DNA of 64,000 nucleotides, taken from assembly GCA_902494555.1 (NCBI GenBank), contig CABUTR010000005.1, forward strand, positions 1 to 64,000. Direction: 5' to 3'. Origin of the DNA: an uncultured Collinsella sp. (GTDB taxonomy: Bacteria > Actinomycetota > Coriobacteriia > Coriobacteriales > Coriobacteriaceae). Below, piece by piece: positions 59,606 to 64,000 of this stretch (the first letter of the stretch is position 1; the number at the start of each line of letters is the position of its first letter). Both the position numbers and the translations under genes were made by a program. The notes beneath the pieces were generated by a model that worked only from the letters and a program-made list of their open reading frames with translations, was not told the origin of the DNA and ran no database searches.

Positions 59606-60508
59606 ATGGATCGCAAAAAAGCAATCGCGCTCTCATTTTCCGTTCCCGTCGCATGGGGCTTTTCGTACCCCCTCATGAAGATCGGCATGGACAGCATGAA
59701 CGCCACGAGCATCGTTGCGCTGCGCTGCATCATCGCCTTTGTGGCCTGCCTGCTGCTCTTCCACAAGCACGCGCTGCGCATCAACCGCGACCTCATGGTT
59801 CGCGCCGCCATCATCGGCGCCATCATGGCAACCGAGCTCACCTGCATGTGCTTGGGCTCCAGCCTTACCTCCGCCTCCACCGCCGGCTTTTTACAGAGCC
59901 TGACGGTCGTGATCGTGCCGTTTGCCAACGCCGCCCTGCTGCGTCGCGCCCCCGAGCGCAAGGTGCTTATCGGCACCGCCATCGTCACCTGCGGTATGCT
60001 GCTGCTCTCGGGTGCCGACTTTACCAGCCTGAATCCCGGCGCGATCATCATGTTGCTCTCAGCCTTTATCTATGCCAGCCACATTATCGTAGCCAAGCGC
60101 TTTGTCGAAGAAGTCGACCCACTGGCCTTGGGTGTTTGGCAGCTGGGCTTTGGCGGCCTGTTCTCGGGCATCGCCGCGTGCACCTTTGGCGGCTTCACGC
60201 TTCCCGGCACGCCCAACGAGATCGTCGTGGTCGTCGCGCTCGCACTCATCTGCTCTGCCTACGGTTTTATCACCCAGACGCTCGTGCAGCCCCACGTGCC
60301 CGCCGAGACCACCGGCTTTGCCTTCTCGCTGGAGCCGGTCTGCTCCGCCGTCTTCTCGTTCTTCCTGGTCGGCGAGGTCCTGAGCCCCATCGCCTTCTTT
60401 GGCGCCGCCCTCATCCTCACCGGCGTGATGGTGGCAACCGTCGAGCTCCCGCGCCTTCGCTCGCAAGGACACGCTCACATGGCAGGAGCGCCCGAGCACG
60501 TCTCGTAG
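59606..60508 (+). CDS. EamA/DMT-family transporter, second copy
   Basis: A 300-residue ten-span transporter. VAWGFSYPLMKIGMDSMNA opens the first EamA repeat; ETTGFAFSLEPVCSAVFSFF lies in the second. Probably a metabolite exporter. ATG follows AAAGGAG. Its divergent LysR partner parallels the pair at 16.8-18.7 kb, but the two transporters are not close in sequence. Confidence 0.88.
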   Translation: MDRKKAIALSFSVPVAWGFSYPLMKIGMDSMNATSIVALRCIIAFVACLLLFHKHALRINRDLMVRAAIIGAIMATELTCMCLGSSLTSASTAGFLQSLTVVIVPFANAALLRRAPERKVLIGTAIVTCGMLLLSGADFTSLNPGAIIMLLSAFIYASHIIVAKRFVEEVDPLALGVWQLGFGGLFSGIAACTFGGFTLPGTPNEIVVVVALALICSAYGFITQTLVQPHVPAETTGFAFSLEPVCSAVFSFFLVGEVLSPIAFFGAALILTGVMVATVELPRLRSQGHAHMAGAPEHVS

Positions 60509-60596
60509 ACCCCACTCTTCATGCAGCCGCGGCATAAAGGCAACCGGTGCGCCTTTACAATAGATGCCAACAGAGCATCTGCCATAAAGGAGCCCC

Positions 60597-61322
60597 ATGG
60601 ACACCGCAACTCGCGACCGCAACATAGCAACTTGGTTGGGCGATGCGCCGCAGCCGGTACGTGACACGACGAACCAGCTGCTCGAGCGCATCGCCCTTTT
60701 ACGTGCCGAGCAAACCATCTACCCGGCACAAGACGACATCCTCAATGCCCTCGCCTACACGCCGGCCGACCAGGTAAAGGTTGTCATCTTGGGTCAAGAT
60801 CCCTATCACGGACCCAACCAGGCCATGGGGTTATCGTTCTCGGTCCCCGCGACGCAAACCAAGTTGCCGCCGAGCCTGCGCAACATCTATAAGGAACTCA
60901 AAGCCGATCTGGACTACCCCATTCCTGCCACGGGAGACCTAACCCCATGGGCACAACAGGGCGTCCTGCTCCTTAACACCACGCTCACCGTGCGCGAGCA
61001 TGCCGCCAATTCGCACGCCAAGCTGGGCTGGAGCACGCTCACCGACTATATTATCGAACGCTGCTGCCAGCTGCCCCAGCCGGTGGTCTTTTTGGCATGG
61101 GGCCGCTTTGCCCAGCAGATGGTCGAAGGAAAGCTCGCCGCGACCGGCGCGGGCAAAGCAAGCGGCAAGTTCTGCCTTGCCTCTACGCATCCCTCGCCGC
61201 TTTCGGCCAACCGCGCCACGGCAGAACTCCCCGCTTTTATGGGGTCGCGCCCCTTCTCCGCTGCCAATCGGCTACTCGAACAGCACGGCTCGACCCCCGT
61301 CAACTGGACTTGCCTCGGCTAA
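60597..61322 (+). CDS. ung: Uracil-DNA glycosylase
   Basis: A 241-residue family 1 enzyme that removes uracil from DNA. VVILGQDPYHGPNQAMGLSF is motif A with the catalytic Asp; LLNTTLTVREHAANSH is the uracil-binding Asn region; HPSPLSANR is motif B with the catalytic His. ATG follows AAGGAG. A TACAAT -10 candidate is at about 60557. A strong terminator follows. Confidence 0.96.
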   Translation: MDTATRDRNIATWLGDAPQPVRDTTNQLLERIALLRAEQTIYPAQDDILNALAYTPADQVKVVILGQDPYHGPNQAMGLSFSVPATQTKLPPSLRNIYKELKADLDYPIPATGDLTPWAQQGVLLLNTTLTVREHAANSHAKLGWSTLTDYIIERCCQLPQPVVFLAWGRFAQQMVEGKLAATGAGKASGKFCLASTHPSPLSANRATAELPAFMGSRPFSAANRLLEQHGSTPVNWTCLG

Positions 61323-61336
61323 AAACCAATACATCA

Positions 61337-61376
61337 AAAACGCGCCCGACGGCAATCTTGCCATCGGGCGCGTTTT
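61337..61376. terminator. Convergent terminator between ung and the SDR gene
   Basis: AAAACGCGCCCGA pairs perfectly with TCGGGCGCGTTTT; A and T runs suit both strands. Confidence 0.9.
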
Positions 61377-61377
61377 G

Positions 61378-62058
61378 CTATTCGGGCCAAATAAATTGTG
61401 TGCGGCCGGCCTCGCCGCCATCGATCAGCAGGCTCTGCCCGGTCATAAACCGGTTGGTCACGCCCACAAAATAGATCCACTCGGCGATCTCTTGGGCGGT
61501 GGCCCAGCGCTTAAGCGGCGTAAGCTCCATAATCTGGTTCCACAGGCGTTCGTCTTCCATCACGCAACGGTTGAGCGGCGTGATAACGCCGCCCGGGTCC
61601 ACACTGTTGGCGATGGCCTGCGGCGCCAGGCGGTTTGCAAGGTTCTTGGTGTAGGCGATAACGCCACCCTTGCTGGCAGCATAGGCGGGAAACTCCGATC
61701 CCGTATGTCCGCTCGCCGACCCCACATTGACCACGGATTGGATAGCAGGCGCTGGCTTGGCGGCAAGCCCCTCTCCCACAAAGGCGTAGCGCTCGGTCAC
61801 GTTGATGGTGCCACGCAGGTTGGCGGCGATGTCATCGGCCGAATCCTGCGTACCGGCAACGTTCACGATCACCTGGGGCTCAAGGTCGTCCGGAAACGCG
61901 TCCGGCTTGCGGACATCAACAATCAGATGGCGGTAGCGCTCGTGTTCGATCGCCGCCGGCAGCAGGTCAAAGCCCACGACCTCGTGGCCCTCGTCCAAAA
62001 AGCGCTGCACGCACGCGGCTCCGATACCGCCCGAAGCGCCCGTGATCAAAACCCGCAT
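61378..62058 (-). CDS. Short-chain dehydrogenase/reductase
   Basis: A 226-residue NAD(P)-dependent oxidoreductase. LITGASGGIGAACVQRF binds the cofactor, NVAG stabilises the fold, YAASKGG holds the catalytic Tyr and Lys, and VDPGGVITPL follows. It resembles FabG or 3-alpha-hydroxysteroid dehydrogenase-like SDRs. Given the bile-salt hydrolase elsewhere in the window, a steroid role is possible but unsupported. It starts 9 bases after the transporter gene stop, so the two are co-transcribed. Confidence 0.87.
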   Translation of the reverse strand: MRVLITGASGGIGAACVQRFLDEGHEVVGFDLLPAAIEHERYRHLIVDVRKPDAFPDDLEPQVIVNVAGTQDSADDIAANLRGTINVTERYAFVGEGLAAKPAPAIQSVVNVGSASGHTGSEFPAYAASKGGVIAYTKNLANRLAPQAIANSVDPGGVITPLNRCVMEDERLWNQIMELTPLKRWATAQEIAEWIYFVGVTNRFMTGQSLLIDGGEAGRTQFIWPE

Positions 62059-62067
62059 ACTTGCTCC

Positions 62068-62790
62068 TTAGGCGGTTGCGTGGCGCTCAAGGTACTCGGA
62101 GCCCACATTCTCGCGCTCCCAGCCGCGCACGACCTTGTAGCCCACGGGGCTCAGGAAGACCTCGCACAGCAGCTCGGCGACAGCGCCGGTCAGCGAGCAC
62201 ATAAGGACCTGCACCCAGGTCCAACCAAAGAACGTATGGCTCACCACAATGGCAAAGACCAGATTGTCGATAAACTGGCCAACACCCGTAGACACATAGG
62301 AGCGGAAGGCAAAGCTCACAAAGTTATTCTTTTTGAGCATACGACCGAGCGACTGGTTGAGCGTGGAGTTAACCACGGCAGAAACGAGCATTGCCAGCGA
62401 AGAGCCCAGCACCACGTACCAGGTGCCGCCGATGGTGGCGTTAAGGGCGGTGTTGACCTCGATCATACCCGTGTCGTAGTAGGCGCCCCACATGCCGGGC
62501 GTGAGCGAGCATGCCCAAAAGCACAGGCTCACGGCCAGGTTGACCAGCAGCGCGAGGATAGAGATTTTGATGGATGCCTTGGCGCCAAAGCGCTTGCAGA
62601 TCATGTCCTGGCACAAAAACGAAACCCAGCTCACCACAAAGCCGCAATCGAGTGCCAGATACGGCAAGCTGATGAGTTCTTTGTTGGCCAGCAGGTTCAT
62701 CATGATGACGCTCACGAAAAACAGCGAAACCGTTGCCGCGGGAATGCTCCGCAACAGGACCTTGTAGTCCTCCATGACCTTCTTGATCAT
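62068..62790 (-). CDS. VUT-family transporter (queuosine precursor transporter-like)
   Basis: A 240-residue membrane protein with about six spans. FFVSVIMMNLLANKELISL and DCGFVVSWVSFLCQDMICKR are typical of the YhhQ/VUT family (quoted in part), which takes up queuine or preQ precursors. ATG 62790 follows AAAGGAG. A hairpin plus A-rich tail in its leader resembles a preQ1-I riboswitch shape. First gene of an operon with the SDR gene. Confidence 0.85.
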   Translation of the reverse strand: MIKKVMEDYKVLLRSIPAATVSLFFVSVIMMNLLANKELISLPYLALDCGFVVSWVSFLCQDMICKRFGAKASIKISILALLVNLAVSLCFWACSLTPGMWGAYYDTGMIEVNTALNATIGGTWYVVLGSSLAMLVSAVVNSTLNQSLGRMLKKNNFVSFAFRSYVSTGVGQFIDNLVFAIVVSHTFFGWTWVQVLMCSLTGAVAELLCEVFLSPVGYKVVRGWERENVGSEYLERHATA

Positions 62791-62796
62791 TATGTA

Positions 62797-62846
62797 CTCC
62801 TTTGGTTTTAGGTTTAACGAGCAGGATATCGGACCCGAACTGCTCG
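62797..62846 (-). promoter_or_regulatory. Candidate preQ1-like leader element
   Basis: On the minus strand CGAGCAG pairs with CTGCTCG (7 bp, loop of about 15 nt containing GGGTCCGATA). A TTAAACCTAAAACC tail and CCAAAGGAG, the ribosome binding site, follow. A stem, then an A-rich tail ending in the Shine-Dalgarno, is the preQ1-I layout, and the gene fits. The loop does not match the consensus convincingly. Confidence 0.35.
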
Positions 62847-62946
62847 GACGTCACGGTCTTGAGACGACGGTGGGTATGATAGCCGCTCACACGGCATCAG
62901 GCAAGCAAGCGGCGCGGCAGCCCCGCAGGGTCACCGCGCCGATGCG

Positions 62947-64000
62947 TTAAAACGCTACGTTGCCAAACTCCGACAGGATAAGGTCGGGGTTGTGGTCGGT
63001 TGCCCAGTCCACGTTCCACGGGCTCGTGAACAGCAGCAGCTTGCCGCCGCGCATGTCCTCGACGCGCAGCGTGTCGCGCGTGAGCGAAAGGCCCGGGATA
63101 TCGATGGTGTCGGGGTCGTTCTGAATCCAACGGATGTCCGTATAGGGCAGCGGCTGGCGACGAACCTCAACACGGTACTCGGCCTTGAGGCGGCGCTCGA
63201 GCACCTCAAACTGCAGCACGCCGACCACGCCCACGATGACGCTCTCCATGCCGGCACCCAGCTCGCGGAAGATCTGGATGGCACCCTCCTGGGCAAGCTC
63301 CTCCATGCCCTTCACAAACTGCTTGCGCTTGAGCGTGTCGACCTGCGTAATGCGAGCGAACATCTCGGGGGCAAACGTCGGGATCTGCGGATACTGCACG
63401 TGGCGCTTGCCGGAGCACACGGTGTCGCCGATGCTAAAGATACCCGGATCGAACAGGCCCACGATATCGCCCGCGTACGCCTCGTCCACGATGGCGCGGT
63501 CGTCGGCCATCATCGAGGTGCCCGTCGCCAGCTTGAGCTTGCGGTTGCCCTGCACGTGGAAGGCGTCCATGCCGCGCTCGAACTTGCCCGAGCAAATGCG
63601 CACAAAGGCGATGCGGTCGCGGTGGTTCTTGTCCATGTTGGCCTGGATCTTAAAGACAAAGCCGCTAAAGTCGTCACGGCAGGGATCGACCGACTCGCTG
63701 GTGAGCGTATCAGTATAGGCGCGCGGCGTCGGGGCCAGACGCAGGAACTCCTTCAGGAAAGGCTCCACGCCAAAGTTGGTAAGCGCCGAGCCAAAGAACG
63801 CCGGGCTCAGCTTGCCGCAGGCCACGGCATCCAAGTCGAGCTCGTCGCCGGCACCATCGAGCAGCTCGATGTCATCCATCAGGTTCTTATGGTTCTCCTC
63901 GCCAATGAGCTCGTCCATGGAGGGATCGCCCAGCTCGGCCTCGACCTCGGCGACCTTCTTGGTGGCATTGGCGTGGCCGTCGCCCTCAAAGGCGATAACG
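62947..64000 (-). CDS. prfC: Peptide chain release factor 3 (partial, N-terminus outside the window)
   Basis: The C-terminal 350 residues or so of RF3, the GTPase that recycles RF1/RF2 from ribosomes. The frame stays open to the window edge. PAFFGSALTNFGVEPFLKEF (end of the G domain), FKIQANMDKNHRDRIAFVRI (domain II) and VGVLQFEVLERRLKAEY (domain III) are diagnostic. The G1-G4 motifs lie beyond the edge. The stop is TAA at 62947. The 156-base gap to the transporter gene holds the candidate leader element. Confidence 0.95.
   Translation of the reverse strand, partial: VIAFEGDGHANATKKVAEVEAELGDPSMDELIGEENHKNLMDDIELLDGAGDELDLDAVACGKLSPAFFGSALTNFGVEPFLKEFLRLAPTPRAYTDTLTSESVDPCRDDFSGFVFKIQANMDKNHRDRIAFVRICSGKFERGMDAFHVQGNRKLKLATGTSMMADDRAIVDEAYAGDIVGLFDPGIFSIGDTVCSGKRHVQYPQIPTFAPEMFARITQVDTLKRKQFVKGMEELAQEGAIQIFRELGAGMESVIVGVVGVLQFEVLERRLKAEYRVEVRRQPLPYTDIRWIQNDPDTIDIPGLSLTRDTLRVEDMRGGKLLLFTSPWNVDWATDHNPDLILSEFGNVAF

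Overview
The window looks like a chromosomal segment of a GC-rich, anaerobic, gut-type actinobacterium. Collinsella or a close Coriobacteriia relative is my best guess. The clues are gene content (a bile-salt-hydrolase-type amidase, rubredoxin-rubrerythrin, PdxS/PdxT with a MocR regulator, PTS sugar import), high GC at third codon positions, frequent AAGGAG ribosome binding sites and occasional GTG starts. This is inference from style and families; no database was consulted. I see no phage, integrase, insertion sequence, CRISPR array, rRNA or tRNA.

Layout. 0-6.3 kb (minus strand): a coiled-coil DUF2130 protein, a YdjC-type deacetylase, a PTS IIBC permease under a LicT-type antiterminator with a clear RAT/terminator leader, a phosphoesterase and a 59-residue small protein. 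6.5-10 kb: an aldehyde/alcohol dehydrogenase pair and a reverse-type rubrerythrin. 10-13.1 kb: divergent pdxR and pdxST (vitamin B6). 13.1-13.5 kb: a cluster of intergenic palindromes. 13.5-16.7 kb: a winged-helix-like protein with an RGG tail, a short peptide deformylase and an HTH-AlaA aminotransferase fusion with its own repeated operator. 16.8-25.1 kb: a LysR/EamA pair, Kup potassium uptake, a BSH-type hydrolase, a degenerate deformylase, a purine permease and an esterase. 25-29.7 kb: uracil permease, a MetE-like methyltransferase under a LysR regulator, and a HAD phosphatase. 29.7-31.9 kb: a TPP riboswitch driving thiM, a thiamine-binding protein gene and thiE. 32-37.6 kb: a patatin and two related c-di-GMP proteins. 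37.7-40.7 kb: a flavoprotein, a structured leader RNA, an ArsC-like protein lacking its cysteine, a CobW GTPase and TrmL. 40.7-47.8 kb: two related AAA ATPases around a class II UvrA, then a TetM-like GTPase. 48-62.8 kb: GNAT, a zinc-ribbon protein, RsmJ, a solute-binding lipoprotein next to a sensor-fused MscS channel, two 4-TM paralogues around a LysR, RlmA-type methyltransferase, MATE, a second LysR/EamA pair, Ung, an SDR and a VUT/queuosine-type transporter. The window ends inside prfC (RF3).

Most interesting: (1) a rod-like structured RNA of about 155 nt (38307-38464) whose closing stem competes with a hairpin that covers the start region of the next gene, which looks like an undescribed riboswitch-type element; (2) a lipoprotein solute-binding protein 12 bp from a 1027-residue MscS channel carrying two extracytoplasmic sensor-like modules, with no ABC permease or ATPase, suggesting a ligand-tuned channel; (3) several families of dispersed palindromes sharing a GGGAC/GTCCC core, some overlapping stop codons; (4) proteins whose key catalytic residue has been replaced (HMIDH deformylase, Cys-to-Ser ArsC).
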